DNA from: Amorphophallus konjac | Taxonomy: Eukaryota > Streptophyta > Magnoliopsida > Alismatales > Araceae | Assembly (NCBI GenBank): GCA_022559845.1 | Contig: CM040121.1 | Span: forward strand, 511,976,566 to 512,040,565 | DNA: 64,000 bases | Direction: 5' to 3' | Shown here: positions 10,795 to 23,188 of the stretch, piece after piece | Layout of the letters: each line of letters begins with the position of its first letter | Numbering within the stretch: the stretch's first letter is position 1 | Made by a program: the position numbers and the translations under genes | Notes under the pieces: model-generated | Told to the model about the DNA's origin: nothing | The model's input: only the letters and a program-made list of their open reading frames with translations | Database searches by the model: none

Positions 10795-11890
10795 GCTACA
10801 CTCGTGTGACGGGAGAACTACCCACCAGAAGCAAGGCTGGATGCATCCACTAATGACTTAGTTCATAGCCTCAGGTGTCTCCCTACACATCCCAGGCAGA
10901 CACTGAGACACCGTACATGGAACACAAGACAAGGGTCTAGTCGGGGTCGTGCTCGTCAGCACGCATCTAAAGTCCCCGACCACGTGTGCACACACTGACT
11001 AATTGCGCTACGTCAGGCCCTCTAGCTAGTTTTCCTCCCGGACTCGAGCCGCCACAGTGGGAGGCCCTACGGGAACCAGCCTAAAGCCGTCTCTCCTGGG
11101 TCTAGCTCTCCACTACTCCCAAGTGGATCGGCACACGTGTGCCCAGGTAAGTTACGACTAGTGGAAAAAGGTCACTCTAAGCAAGGACCCGTTGGGAAAC
11201 CGTCGTGGACACAAGCACGTCGCACGAAACATGAGTCTAAGCAGCAAGGCAAGGCTGTCGAGGTTGCTATCTCAGAAATCATAAACTATTATCATTCTCC
11301 GCCATGGGGTATACCCATGGGTTCTAGTCAAATCATCGGGCGTCCCGCCAAGAGACGGCCCTCGCGGGGGTTTACACGACTAATTACTTATTTATTTTAT
11401 CCTAAAACATCTCAACTTAAGTTTCCGGGCGAAAAACAAGTTTCCGAGGCGAAAAGCCATTTTATGCATTGAATCAGGGGGAGTAAGTTGACTTGGTTAG
11501 AGGGTCAGTCGACCTACTTTGAATGCAGTCAAGGCTAGTGTCGCGTTCATTAGAGACGTGGTCAGTCAACTGGCCGCGATCTTCGTGAACGCGATCGATC
11601 GCACGACCGCATTCCTCATGAACGAGGTCCCCTTGGTCACCGCGACTAGAGTTACCGACTTAGCCCCCCTCATGTTGAATGCGGTCTCTGGGTAGGGTGC
11701 GACCTCTCCCAGAGCCTTAACGCGGTCAGAAGATTGATCGCATTCAGTCTTCCAGAATCGGGAAGGGCGAACTGCCCTAAATCTCACCCCACTCGACTCA
11801 AACGAGGGGGAAAACATACAATATACCTGTTATGACCGTTCATACACCATAGGTATTCATTTAAACTCAAAAAAACCCATGAATCTCATG
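10795..11890 (-). repeat. Tekay-C 3' LTR, first segment
   Basis: Matches 29371-30423 and 40030-40085 of the 5' LTR with scattered differences. It contains the palindrome CCATGGG...CCCATGG (11302-11320), also at 29889-29907. It also has GCGTTC/GAACGCG/GCGGTC inverted units at about 11515-11760. It is interrupted at 11890 by Tekay-B within the sequence AATCTCATG. Open frames here are not conserved between the copies. Confidence 0.9.
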
Positions 11891-12350
11891 TGTAGCATCC
11901 CGGTGTATTATTAAATAAAATAAAGGGAATTTATAAATTTATTTATGGAAATACGATAAGTAATATTTTAACCCATTTATAAAAATCTGGAAAAATTGTA
12001 AACGAATAGAGGATAAAAAATTTAGATAATTTGTCTTCTGCGGCTAACCCAAAATAAAATTCTAAGTAAGTCGAATGGAGGGTTTTAGGCCCAAAACTAC
12101 GTCTTAACCTATCGGACCTTAAATCGCCAAATTAGGGCCCAATTCTCGATCTTTTAAGCCCAAACCGGACCCAAATGAACGGCCTAGATGAGTATATCGT
12201 TTCCCCTCTCGATCCCCATCGAAACCCTAACCCTAAAGTTCAAATTTTGAGCCGAGACGGCGACGTGACCGGGTCAAGACGTGAATCTCGCGCGACCGAC
12301 TTGGAGGACTCTATCCTCTCTAATAGACGCCCATACAAACCAATTGATCC

Positions 12351-12357
12351 TATAAAA
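12351..12357 (+). promoter_or_regulatory. Tekay-B LTR TATA box
   Basis: TATAAAA about 460 nt into the 5' LTR; the 3' copy has TATAAA at 20452. It is followed by a candidate splice donor at 12497. Confidence 0.65.
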
Positions 12358-12496
12358 CTAAATCCTAGTCGACCTAGAAGCGATTGGATGCTGCGGCGGC
12401 CGACGAGGTTCGTGGACGAGGGAGAATTACGGTGATCTTCGGAGAGGTTTCCCTAGCGCGGCCAGCGACCATCGCCCCCTTCTTCCTTTATCTAAG

Positions 12497-14708
12497 GTAG
12501 GTTCTAGCAGACCAAACCCTAAGTAATTGGTACCATTAGATTCGTCTTCAAGACCTTGTTCGTTCGATAGTAAAAGCCCTAAAAATGGTTTAGTATCTTG
12601 CGAGTATTAGTCCATCTAGTTGAAGCATGTCATATTTAGGGTTTTTCCTGTTATCCTTGATTAATGTAGGGATTAGCATGCGCTAAAACTTAATTGATCA
12701 TATCATGTTATACATCTTGTTGTTCTTGTTCCAGTCATAACATATTGCCCAATTTTAATGCTCTACATGACGAGTATTTAGTCGTTTTATCGAACCCTAG
12801 CAGAGCTCGCCGGAGTTCGGGCATGGCGACCTTTGCGCGGTCCTACAGGAACCGCTCTGTTTTGAACGGCCCCTTGATAGACCGTGTGGTCTAGGGCGAC
12901 GATTTTTACTTGACCGTTTTGTTGATTTGTTGCGTTGGATATCTCCATGAATAGGACGACCCAACGTTTGACCGTTCCTTTTGCGGGCGGCTCACTCCAG
13001 ACCGCTCAGAGACCCCGCGGCCCCTCGATAGACCGTGCAGGACCTATAAGGTCTTCGGGCTTGCATGATCTGAACGGCTTATCGACAGACTGCGAAGGTC
13101 TATGAGGCGGTTCTGGACGGACCATTATGTCACACAGAATGGTATATTATTATTTTTAACATGATTCATCCTAATGCTAATGATAGGATAGCAACCCACA
13201 GTTAAATTGGAACATATGGGAAGTTAAAAATTGTTAATACTTTTGCTTGATTTACTTTTATTATTATGTCTCCCTTGTTCTTATTAATTTTAGAGCTCAA
13301 TCTCGAACATGTCATAATGGAAAAATGGTATAATGATACTAGGATTGCTTGACAGTCATTTCACTCTGGTGGAATTGACTGACCGTTGTATATTCATTTT
13401 CGATTATTTCTAGCCCTCAATTCTTGTAATGGTTGGAACTCTCCGCCGGATACTCCTTCCGTCGGATTAGGACCTCCATTATGAGACCTTCGTAAGCCCC
13501 CGCGAGCCTGGGATTCCCACTAGGACGCCGGGCAGGTTGTACCTCTAGTCCTGCACCTGTTGACTCGATCGAATCACTTGGATTACCTCTGTTCTTTGGC
13601 ACGGCCCACACTGGACCGTCTGAGTCTTTACACGGCCAGAATTGGACCGTGTGATTGAGCGGCCCAGTGGAGACCGTGTATTTTCTTACTGAATGCCAAA
13701 TCTTGCTGGTCGATTGTCATTGATTTTTCTTCGACCTGGCCATGTCTGGTCGACCCAAAAATTCTCTAGGCTAACCTAAGAGTAGTGGGCTGAACCCTGG
13801 TTCGGTTCCACCACCTATGGCAGCCTAGGAGCCCAGTTGGGTGAGTTTTTCTTGTCTTGCTTGGCCCAATAATGAAACGGACAGGCGCGGCCCGTTTAAG
13901 TCCATGGAACGGACCATCGACTGACCACTCCGTGATAGTACGGCCCAATCCAGCCCATGTACCCCCCGCCGTGGGCTTCAATTCCTCTTATTATGAACGG
14001 GACGGAATGGACCGTTCTGTATTGGAGCGGCCCATTTAAGACCGCGTACCCTTGGCTTCGGCTGGGTTGTCTTCGGCCCAATCATCTTAGCACGGTCCAG
14101 CATGAGACCGTTCTTATTTAAGCGGCCCAAAGGTGACCGTGTACCTTCCAGCATCTGATTTTTCACGTTTCTTGTGTGCCTCTTGAATCGGGCCATGTGT
14201 GGCTCGTAATATGAAAGCCCTGGATTATTCTTGATTATTCCAGGTGATATCTTGAGAACTTATCTCTCCTGGCCGAGTCTTTTAAATGTCTAGAAAACTT
14301 AGGATCTTGGATCCACCAATTCAATGCTAACGCATCATAAGGGCCCGGTCTGGTTCTGGGAGGAGCGTCCGAAAAGTACTAGTACCCCTGGGAGTTGTAA
14401 TGACATGGTGAGGCATTACACCGAGTGCATGACTAGAGTGATGTCTATGACATATTCCTTTACATGATTCTCTTAAATACAAGTTATAATTTCACCCTGG
14501 AATTATTTACATGACTTGTTTATTCTTGCTGGTCGGCCAGTGCCCTATTATACTATGATCATGTTCTTTTGCTCTCTTTATTTCTCTTATCGCATCGCCA
14601 TTCCTTTTTCTTTATTGCATAGCATTAATGAAATGGGTTAATTACTTAAACATTGTCTGTTATTACCTACTGAGCGTTCGCTCACCCAGTTGTTTCCCCC
14701 TTTTCAAG
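12497..14708 (+). other. Putative intron inside Tekay-B 5' LTR leader
   Basis: The donor is TCTAAG|GTAGGTTC. The acceptor follows a strong pyrimidine run, TTTCCCCCTTTTCAAG (14708); the 3' LTR copy keeps the better form TTTTCAG at 22789-22795. A TACTGAGC sequence like a branch site lies about 40 nt upstream. Predicted length is 2212 nt, close to the values in Tekay-A and Tekay-D. Prediction only. Confidence 0.5.
13435..13544 (+). other. Conserved LTR block with hairpin (Tekay-B copy)
   Basis: The stem is CCGCCGGA / TCCGTCGG around loop TACTCCT (13443-13465). It corresponds to the Tekay-A stem, with three base pairs changed on both sides. It is followed by CTGGGATTCCCACTAGGACG and GTTGTACC. 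The 3' LTR copy is at 21537-21640. Confidence 0.75.
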
Positions 14709-15100
14709 TAGCTCAGGTGAGGACTCTCAAACTGATGGGGATGGGCAGGAGTGAAGACCTTGGAGCGTACCAGCTAGGAGGCCTTGTGGAGTCAATTTAG
14801 ATAGTTTGAGTATGAGAGATGTAGTTGTGTATTAGAGTTGTAATTCTTTTAAATCGGTGGTCATGTAACTATGTTAGGTTGATGGATATTGAGATTTATG
14901 TGGTGCGTTAATTGTGGTTGATCGAGAAACTCATTATGTTTAATTAGTTGCAATTTAATGGTTATGATGGATTCTTTGACCATGGTATCGAGCTGAATGT
15001 ATGAATTCGTTAACCCAAGACACAGTATGTCTGGAAATCAACATATTATTATTAACTATTTCTGCCGCCGCGTTTCGATATTCCGCGTCGGGGCGTGACA

Positions 15101-15120
15101 GTTTGGTGGTATCAAGGCTT
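15101..15120 (+). other. Tekay-B primer-binding site (altered)
   Basis: TGGTATCAAGGCTT just inside the LTR. The first eight bases match the initiator tRNA-Met PBS and the rest deviates (AAGGC for GAGC). This is either a decayed PBS or one for another tRNA. Confidence 0.65.
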
Positions 15121-15297
15121 AGGTTTTTAAGGTTCCTAGGTTCCCTGGTGATGTCTTAGAACCATGCCTAGTCAAAAAGTTTAAGAATCCAACCCAGTCA
15201 GATCGGGTAGAGACTCGGGTTGAGTTAATAAATTTACTTTAGAAAATTCCCGCTAGATTGTTCTAAGTTAATTTATTCTACATATAGGGTTCGTGCA

Positions 15298-16320
15298 ATG
15301 GCGGTCGAACGTGCGCAATGGAGAGACATGCAGCGTCCGGTACAAGGCTTGACTCGGGCCCTGCAGCAAGTGGCCCAGGGAGGAGCGGCTCACCATGGAG
15401 CGGGAGATCTTCACCGAAATTTCCGTGGAATGAATCCCCCATGATTCAGCGGCTCAATGGATCCAGACGAAGCCGAGCATTGGCTGAAGGAGATGGATTG
15501 AATCTTTGAAGTGATGCAGTGCAGTGATCAAGAGCGTGTTGTCCTGACGACTTTCTAGTTAGAACGAGATGCAAGGACATGGTGGGATGCCGTAAAAGCC
15601 ACCTTGGGAGACCATCAAGTAACATGGAAGGAGTTCGAGGAAATCTTCAATAACAAGTACTTTTCTGACAGAGTGCAGGAAAAGAAGGCGGCGGAGTTCG
15701 CTGCTTTAAAACAGAGGAACCTATCTGTTGCTGAGTATGAAGCTCAATTTTCTCGGTTGTCTCGTTATGCAACTCATTTAGTGTCTACTGAGAAGATGAA
15801 GGCCAAACGATTTCTTAATGGGTTGAGGCTGCATTACATCAACCAGTTGGCCCCAATGGAGATCCAGACCTACGCCGAGATGGTGAGGAAAGCTCAAGTT
15901 CTGGAGGATACCCTAGAGATGACGGAGAAGATCCGTGGGAAGAACCCTAAGAAAGAACAAACTACCAGTTCCAGGAATTTTAAACCCGACAATGGCAAGA
16001 AGAGACCCAATGGTGGGTCTAGCTCATGGAAAGGCAAGATGCCGAAAAATGATGAGAAGAAGCCTGGTCCTATTGTACCGTCCAAGGCCCTATGCAAGTA
16101 CTGTTACCGCCCAGGTCACAAGATGGAGGAATGTTGGCGCAAGCTAGGCGCCTGTCTGCGTTGCGGAAGTCGAGACCACCGTATTCCAGAATGTCCCCTC
16201 CTGTCAGATCAAGCTACATCAAACAAGCCGCAAGGAAGTCGGAAGCAACAGGGCAAGCTTCAAGCCCTACAAGAAGAAGAGACGGGACCCACCGAGGAGG
16301 GTGGACTTGTTGAAGGTACA
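15298..16320 (+). pseudogene. Tekay-B Gag with two CCHC knuckles
   Basis: Starts at the ATG at 15298 (MAVERAQWRDMQ). The gag domain includes [21 protein letters not shown] and [17 protein letters not shown] basic linker follows, then two knuckles, [14 protein letters not shown] and [14 protein letters not shown] (about 16090-16200). Three in-frame stops, 15442-15444, 15499-15501 and 15556-15558, interrupt the first third at positions where Arg, Arg and Gln are expected. Downstream of 15604 the frame is open into pol, so Gag and Pol were one polyprotein. Confidence 0.92.
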
Positions 16321-18340
16321 CTTATTATTCATGATAAGCCGGCATTTGTCCTATTTGATACTGGAGCAACGCACTCTTTTATTTCTCAGAGTTTTGGTAA
16401 GTCTTTAGCTATGAAACATGTGTTAATGAATTCTCCACTAGCAATTTCAACCCCCATTGGTTCAAGATCAGCACTTAAACATTTCTACCCTTCTAGTAAG
16501 GTTTTGGTCAGTGGGCAGATTATGCCAGCTGATTTAGTTTGTATGGACATGAAGGATTATGATGTAATCCTAGGAGCATATTGGTTGGCTAAATATGAGG
16601 CCAGTGTCCACTGTAGCACTAGCTCTGTGTCTTTTGCTGGGCACCCCGAGCTTTCTTTTGTTGGGGTTAGGCATTCTAAGTCTGTGCCGCTTATTTCGGC
16701 TCTTCGAGCTAAGAAGTTACTGAAGAAAGAATGTCAGGCTTTTCTAGCCTTGGTTTCTTTAACCCCTGATAAGGAGATTGAGATAAAAGACATTCCTATC
16801 GTTCGAGACTTTCCAGATGTCTTTCTTGAGGATTTGCCAGGACTTCCGCCTGAGAGAGAGATAATCTTTTCTATTGATCTAATTCCTAGCGCGTCTCCTG
16901 TTTCAAAAGCTCCATATCATATGTCTCCTGCGGAGTTGAGAGAATTGAAGCAACAATTAATGGAATTGCTCGAGAAAGGGTTTATTCGTCCAAGTACTTC
17001 CTCGTGGGGAGCCCCGGTGTTGTTCGTCCAGAAGAAGGATGGTTCGATAAGATTATGTATTGACTATCAGCAATTGAACCAGCTTACTGTCAAAAATAAA
17101 TACCCGCTGCCGAGGATCGATGAGCTATTTGATCAAATAGTAGGAGCTCAATATTTTTCTAAGATCGATCTTCGATCAGGATATCATCAGCTGCGGATCA
17201 AGGATGAGGATATCTTTAAAACGGCTTTCCGTAGCAGGTATGGGCATTTTCAATTTATAGTAATGCCTTTTGGACTAACAAATACCCCTGCAGCTTTTAT
17301 GCAGTTGATGAACAGCGTGTTCCGGCCCTACCTTGATCAGTGGGTCGTAGTGTTTATTGATGACATCTTGACATACTCTAAGAATGAGGAGGAGCATGCT
17401 GAGCACTTGAGGATGGCGTTGCAATTGTTAAGAGATCATCAGTTGTACGCCAAGTTTAGTAAATGTGATTTCCGGCTGCAAGAAGTGTCTTTTCTGGGGC
17501 ACATTATCACCAAGGAAGGTATTTCTGTTGACCCTTCGAAAGTAAAGGTAATAAAGAACTGGGATAGGCCTACTAATGTAACTGAAGTAAGAAGTTTTCT
17601 AGGCTTGGCAGGTTATTACCGAATGTTTATTAAGGATTTCTCCAAAATTGCGGTACCTCTGACCAGATTGACCTGTAAGGAAAACCGATTTGAGTGGTCA
17701 GAAGATTGTGAGCAGAGTTTCCAGACTTTGAAAGAGTGTTTAACCACTGCCCCTGTTTTAGCCTTACCTTCTGAAGAAGGAGGTTTCATAGTTTACACTG
17801 ATGCTTCAGGTATTGGCCTAGGCTGTGTGCTTATGCAGCATGGGAAGGTGATAGCTTATTCCTCTAGGCAGTTAAAGAAACACAAGAGAATTATCATGTC
17901 CATGATTTGGAACTAGCAGCAGTAGTTTTCGCTTTAAAGATTTGGAGGCACTACTTGTATGGAGAAACATTCACAGTGTTTTTAGATCATAGAACATCTG
18001 ATTTACTTCCTACTATGGTCCGTGGGGCCTACAGAATGGACAAATTGGGAATTCCCAACATCCGACTTTGAAGGCCATTTTCATTTTCTTGCAGGGGTAT
18101 GCCCCGATGACATTTGTAATCTCTCCCTATTAATAAAATTCCTTCCCTTCGGCCTTGACCTGGTGGAGTGAGCACACTCACATTGGGTGCACTCTCTCAG
18201 GTCTGGCTGCAGGCTTTATTTGCTTAAAAAAAAGAGCTTGAAGTACTTGTTTTCTCAAAAGGAACTCAATATGAGACAGAGGAGATGGCTGGAGTATTTG
18301 AAGGATCTTGATTTTTCTATAGAATATCATCCTGAAAAGG
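16300..18340 (+). pseudogene. Tekay-B protease, RT and RNase H
   Basis: Open up to 17916. Protease has [13 protein letters not shown] (about 16350-16390) and [21 protein letters not shown] has [27 protein letters not shown] and FIDDILTYS (about 17352-17380). The tether is [10 protein letters not shown] and RNase H has [16 protein letters not shown] small deletion near 17885 shifts frame in LKKHEENY. Just after the YxDH motif a LINE 3' fragment (17996-18233) interrupts RNase H. A further one-base loss near 18341 puts the next frame out of register. RT itself looks intact and catalytic residues are present. Confidence 0.93.
17996..18233 (+). mobile_element. 5'-truncated LINE 3' end inserted in RNase H
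   Basis: The reading LDHR..SLKYLF is split by about 238 bp ending in an A8 tail. The segment holds GCAGGGGTATGCCCCG, TTAATAAAATTC, TGGTGGAGTGAGCACACTCAC and GGTGCACTCTCTCAGGTCTGG. All have counterparts in the 3' end of the LINE on the minus strand at 51612-51780. It therefore belongs to the same LINE family, reduced to its 3' UTR. No long TSD is visible; at most AGA repeats at the edges. Confidence 0.75.
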
Positions 18341-18344
18341 CAAT

Positions 18345-19914
18345 GTGGTGGCAGATGCTTTAAGCCGCAGGCCGATAGCTAAGTTATCTAGTCTCATGTT
18401 ACAAGAATGGAGATTGCTGGAGCAATTGGCTAGTTTAGATCTCAGCGTTGGCGAGGATCAGGTTTTGGTTGCACAGATACAACTTCATCCAGAGTTATTG
18501 CTGGAAATCAAGTCTTTGCAAGAAAATGATCCGATGTTGGTAGAGATCAAGGAAAGCCTGAGCAGTACACCTGATTTTACATTAGCCGATGACGGGAGAT
18601 TATTATTTCTAGGAAGGACCTATGTACCTGATGTAGCTGAAGTAAAAGGCAAGATCTTAGAGGAAGCCCATAGGTCCAAGTATACTATTCATCTTGGAGG
18701 TACTAAGATGTACCGGGACTTGAAAAGATCCTTTTGGTGGCCGAACATGAAAAAAAGAAGTTGCAGAATTTGTGAGCAAATGCTTTGTGTGTCAGCAAGT
18801 CAAGGCTGAGCATTTCAGACCTGCTGGGAAGTTAAAACCACTTGATATACCCCAATAGAAATGGGAGAGCATTGGCATGGATTTCATCATGGGTCTACCT
18901 AAGACTCGTAGTGGATTTGATGCAATATGGGTTATTATCGATAGACTGACTAAGTCTGCTCATTTCTTGCCCATTAAGTCCAAATGGATAGTTGATGTTT
19001 TGGCTGCTTTGTATATGAAAGAAATTGTAAGACTTCATGGGATACCGGTCAGTATTGTGTCCGATAGAGACCCCATGTTCACTTCGCATTTTTGGAAAGG
19101 ACTGCAAGAATCCTTGGGTACCCGTTTGAATTTCAGCACTGCCTTTCACCCTCAGACAGACGGACAGACTGAAAGAACCAATCAGATTATGGAAGATATG
19201 TTAAGAGCTTGCATGATTGATTTTGGAGGTAGCTGGCATGAGCACTTAGCTTTAATTGAGTTCGCCTACAACAATAGTTACCAGTCCAGTATCCAGATGG
19301 CTCCGTTTGAATCTCTTTATGGAAGAAGCTGTAGATCACCCATGTGTTGGGATGAGGTAGGTGAGAAGCAATGGTTGGGACCATATCTCATTTCAGAATC
19401 ATCTAAGAATATCTGTATCATTCGGGACCATCTACAAGTGGCTCAATCAAGGCAGAAAAATTATGCTGATTGTAGAAGAAGATCCTTGGAATTTCAAGTC
19501 GGCGAGCATGTGTTTCTGAAGGTTTCACCTATGAGAGGAATCCAAAGGTTTGGCATTCGTGGCAAGCTAAGTCCGAGATATGTTGGCCCTTTCGAGATTC
19601 TGGAGAGAGTGGGAGAAGTTGCTTACAGTTTAGCTTTACCACCTCAGTTATCTGGAGTGCACAATGTCTTCCACGTATCGATGTTGTGGAAGTATGTGTA
19701 TGACCCCACTCACATCATTCAACATGCGGATTTGGAATTGAAGGAAGATATGACTTATGAAGAAAGACCCATCAAGATTTTGGACCGCAAACAGCAGCAA
19801 CTCAGGAATCGTTCCATACCTATGGTCAAGATTCAGTGGAGCCGACGTGGAACTGAAGAAGCTACTTGGGAGTCTGAAGACGTTATTCGGAAGCAATACC
19901 CTGATTTATTCTAA
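18345..19914 (+). pseudogene. Tekay-B integrase and chromodomain
   Basis: 18345-18760 carries the end of RNase H (VADALSR) and the start of the integrase zinc region (EEAHRSKYTIHLGGTKMYRDLKRSFWWPNMK). An extra A in a run of seven near 18757 shifts frame before the CFVCQQVKAEH motif. A stop lies at 18856-18858 (a Trp position in relatives). From 18877 to 19914 the frame is open for 345 residues: MDFIMGLPKTR, SDRDPMFTSHF, HPQTDGQTERTNQ and the IEFAYNNSYQSS glutamate. These are followed by GEHVFLKVSPMRG and a full chromodomain (PIKILDRKQQQLRNR ... VKIQWS ... EATWESED). This is the most complete integrase in the window. Confidence 0.94.
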
Positions 19915-19977
19915 GGTCAGTAATCTCGCTCCCCATTTTTCAACAGAGAGTAGTGAATTTGGAGGACCAAATGCCTT

Positions 19978-19991
19978 AAAGTGCGGGAGGG
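19978..19991 (+). other. Tekay-B polypurine tract
   Basis: AAAGTGCGGGAGGG immediately before the TG of the 3' LTR. Confidence 0.8.
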
Positions 19992-22900
19992 TGTAGCACC
20001 CTGGTGTATTATTAAATAAAATAAAGGGAATTTATAAATTTATTTATGAAAATACGATAAGTAATATTTTAACTAATTTGTAAAAATCTGGAAAAATTAT
20101 AATCGAATAGAGGATATAAAATTTAGATAATTTATCTTCTGCGGCCAACCCAAATTAAAATTCTAAGTAAGTCTAATGGAGGGTTTTAGGCCCAAAACTA
20201 CGTCTTAACCTATCGGACCTTAAATCGCCAAATTAGGGCACAATTCTCGATCTTTTAAGCCCAAATCGGACCCAAATGAATGGCCTAGATGAGTATATCG
20301 TCTCCCCTCTCGATCCCCATCGAAACCCTAACCCTAAAGTTCAAATTTTGAGCCGAGACGACGGCGTGACCGGGTCAAGGCGCGAATCTCGCGCGACCGA
20401 CTTGGAGGACTCTATCCTCTCTAATAGACATCTCTAGAAACCAATTGATCCTATAAACCTAAACCCTAGTCGACCTAGAAGTGATTGGATGTTGCTGCGG
20501 CCGACGAGGTTCGTGGACGAGGGAGAATTCCGGTGATCTTCGGAGAGGTTTCCCTAGCGCGGCCGGCGACCATCGCCCCCTTCTTCCTTTATCTAAGGTA
20601 GGTTCTAGCAGACCAAACCCTAAGTAATTGGTACCATTATATTCGTCTTCAAGACCTCATTCGTTTGATAGTAAAAGCCCTAAAAATGGTTTAGTATCCT
20701 ACGAGTATTAGTCCATCTAGTTGAAGCATGTCATATTTAGGGTTTTTCTTGTTATCCTCGATTAATGTAGGGATTAGCAGGCGTTAAAACTTAATTGATC
20801 ATATCATGTTATGCATCTTGTTGTTCTTGTTCTAGTCATAACATATTGCACAATTTTAATGCTCTACATGACGAGTATTTAGTCATTTTATCGAACCCTA
20901 GCAGAGCTCGCCGGAGTTCGGGAATGGTGACCTTAGCGCGGTCCTACAGGAACCGCTCTGTTTTGAACGGCCCCTCGATAGACTGTGTGGTCTAGGGCGA
21001 TGGTTTTTACTTGACCGTTTTGTTGATTTGTTGCGTTGGATATCTCCATGGACAGGACGGCCCAACGTTTGACCGTTCCTTTTGCGGGCGGCTCACTCCA
21101 GACCGCTCAGAGACCCCGCAGCCCCTCGATAGACCGTGCAGGACTTGTAACGTCTTCGGGCATGCATGATCTGAACGGCTTATCGACAGACCGCGAAGGT
21201 CTATGAGGCGGTTCTAGATGGACCGTTATGTCACACAGAATGGTATATTATTGTTTTTAGCAAGATTCATCCTAATGCTAATGATAGGATAGCAACCCAC
21301 AGTTAAATTGGAACATAAGGGAAGTTAAAATTTGTTAATACTTTTTCTTGATTTACTTTTATTATTATGTCTCCCTTGTTCTTATTAATTTTAGAGCTCA
21401 ATCTCGAACATGTCATAATGGAAAAATGGAATAATGATACTTGGATTGCTTGACAGTCATTTCACTCCGGTGGAATTGACTGACCGCCGTATATTTGTTT
21501 TTCGATGATTTCTAGCCCTCAATTCTTGTAATGGTTGGAACTCTCCGCCGGATACTCCTTCCATCGGACTAAGACTTCTGTAAGCCCCCGCGAGCCTGGG
21601 ATTCCCACTAGGATGCCGGGCAGGTTGTACCTCTAGTCCTGCACCTGTTGACTCAATCGAATCACTTGGATTACCTCTGTTCTGTGGCACGGCCCACACT
21701 GGACCGTCTGAGTCTTTACACGGCCAGAATTGGACCGTGTGATTGAGCGGCCCAGTGGAGACCGTGTATTTTCTTGCTGAATGCCAAATCTTGCTGGTCG
21801 ATTATCATTGATTTTTCGTCGACCTGGCCATGTTTGGTCAACCCAAAAAGGCTCTAGGCTGACTTAAGAGCAGTGGGCTGAACCCTGGTTCAGTTCCACC
21901 ACCTATGGCAGCCGAGGAGCCCAGTTGGGTGAGTTTTTCTTGTCTTGCTTGGCCCAATCATGGAACGGACAGGCACGGCCCGTTTAAGTCCATGGAACGA
22001 ACCATTGACTGACCGCTCCGTGATAGCGCGGCCCAATCCAGCCCGTGTACCCCCCGCCGTGGGCTTCAATTCCTCTTATTATGAACGGGACGGAATGGAC
22101 CATTCTGTATTGGAGCGGCCCATTTAAGACCGTGTACCCTTGGCTTCGGCTGGGTTGTCTTCAACCCAGTCATCTTAGCACGGTCCAGCATGAGACCGTT
22201 CTTATTTAAGCAGCCCAAAGGTGACCGCGTACCTTCCAGCATCTGCTTTTTCGTGTTTCTTGTGTGCCTCTTGAATCGGGCCATGTGTGGCTCGTAATAT
22301 GAAAGCCCTGGATTGTTCTTGATTATTCCAGGTTATATCTTGAGAACTTATCTCTCCTGGCCGAGTCTTTTAAATGTCTAGACAACTTGGGATCTTGGAT
22401 CCACCAATTCAATGCCAACGCATCATAAGGGCTCGGTCTGATCCTGGGAAGAGCGCCCGAAAAGTACTAGTGCCCCGGGGAGTTGTAATGACATGGTGAG
22501 ACATTGCACCGAGTGCATGACTAGAGTGATGTCTATGACTTATTCCTTTACATGATTCTCTTGAATACGAGTTATAATTTCACCCTGGAATTATTTACAT
22601 GACTTGTTTATTCTTGCTGGTCGGCCAGTGCCCTATTATACTATGATCATGTTCTTTTGCTCTCTTTATTTCTCTTATCGCATCGCCATTCCTTTTTCTT
22701 TATTGCATAGCATTAATGAAATGGGTTAATTACTTAAACATTGCCAGCTATTACCTACTGAGCGTTCGCTCACCCAGTTGTTTCCCCCTTTTCAGGTAGC
22801 TCAGGTGAGGACTCTCAAACTGATGGGGATGGGCAGGAGAGAAGACCTTGGAGCGTACCAGCTAGGAGGCCTCGTGGAGTCAATTTAGATAGTTTGAGTA

Positions 22901-23188
22901 TGAGAGATGTAGTTGTGTATTAGAGTTGTAATTCTTTTAAATTGGTGGTCATGTAGCTATGTTAGGTTGATGGATATTGAGATTTCTGTGGTGCGTTAAT
23001 TGTGGTTGGTCAGGAAACTCATTATGTTTAATTAGTTGCTATTTAATGGTTATGATGGATTCTTTGACCATGGTATCGAGCTGAATGTATGAATTCGTTA
23101 ACCCAAGACACAGCATGTTTAGAAATCAACATATTATTATTAACTATTTCTACTGTCGCGTTCCGATATTCCGCATCGGGGTGTGACA
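19992..23188 (+). repeat. Tekay-B 3' LTR, 3197 bp
   Basis: Direct repeat of 11891-15100, ending GGGTGTGACA. Compared with the 5' copy it has a 13-bp shorter spacer in the conserved block (about 21570-21585) and scattered transitions. It keeps the canonical CAG at the predicted acceptor (22793-22795). Confidence 0.95.

Larger units (their letters stand above)
11891..15100 (+). repeat. Tekay-B 5' LTR, 3210 bp
   Basis: Runs TGTAGCATCC ... GGGCGTGACA. Inverted units with a CGGCC/CGGTC left arm and a GACCG right arm, about 20-25 nt each, cluster at about 12830-13130, 13600-13680 and 13880-14150. The conserved hairpin block is at 13435-13544. No open frame is shared intact with the 3' copy in a way that suggests a gene. 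Confidence 0.95.
11891..23188 (+). mobile_element. Tekay-B: plus-strand Ty3/gypsy chromovirus
   Basis: Complete element of 11.3 kb with LTRs 11891-15100 and 19992-23188, flanked by TCATG (11886-11890) and TCATA (23189-23193). The uninterrupted site in the other Tekay-C LTR (40080-40105) reads AATCTCATGCATTTTCC, so the TSD is TCATG with one later change. It is the only plus-strand LTR element here. Pol is the best preserved of the chromoviruses in the window, with integrase and chromodomain in one long frame. Other breaks are nonsense codons, small indels and a LINE fragment inside RNase H. Confidence 0.95.

Noticed and set aside
12175..12435. Open frame of 86 codons in Tekay-B 5' LTR
   Set aside because: It overlaps the TATA box and is not preserved in the 3' LTR copy; promoter sequence, not a gene.
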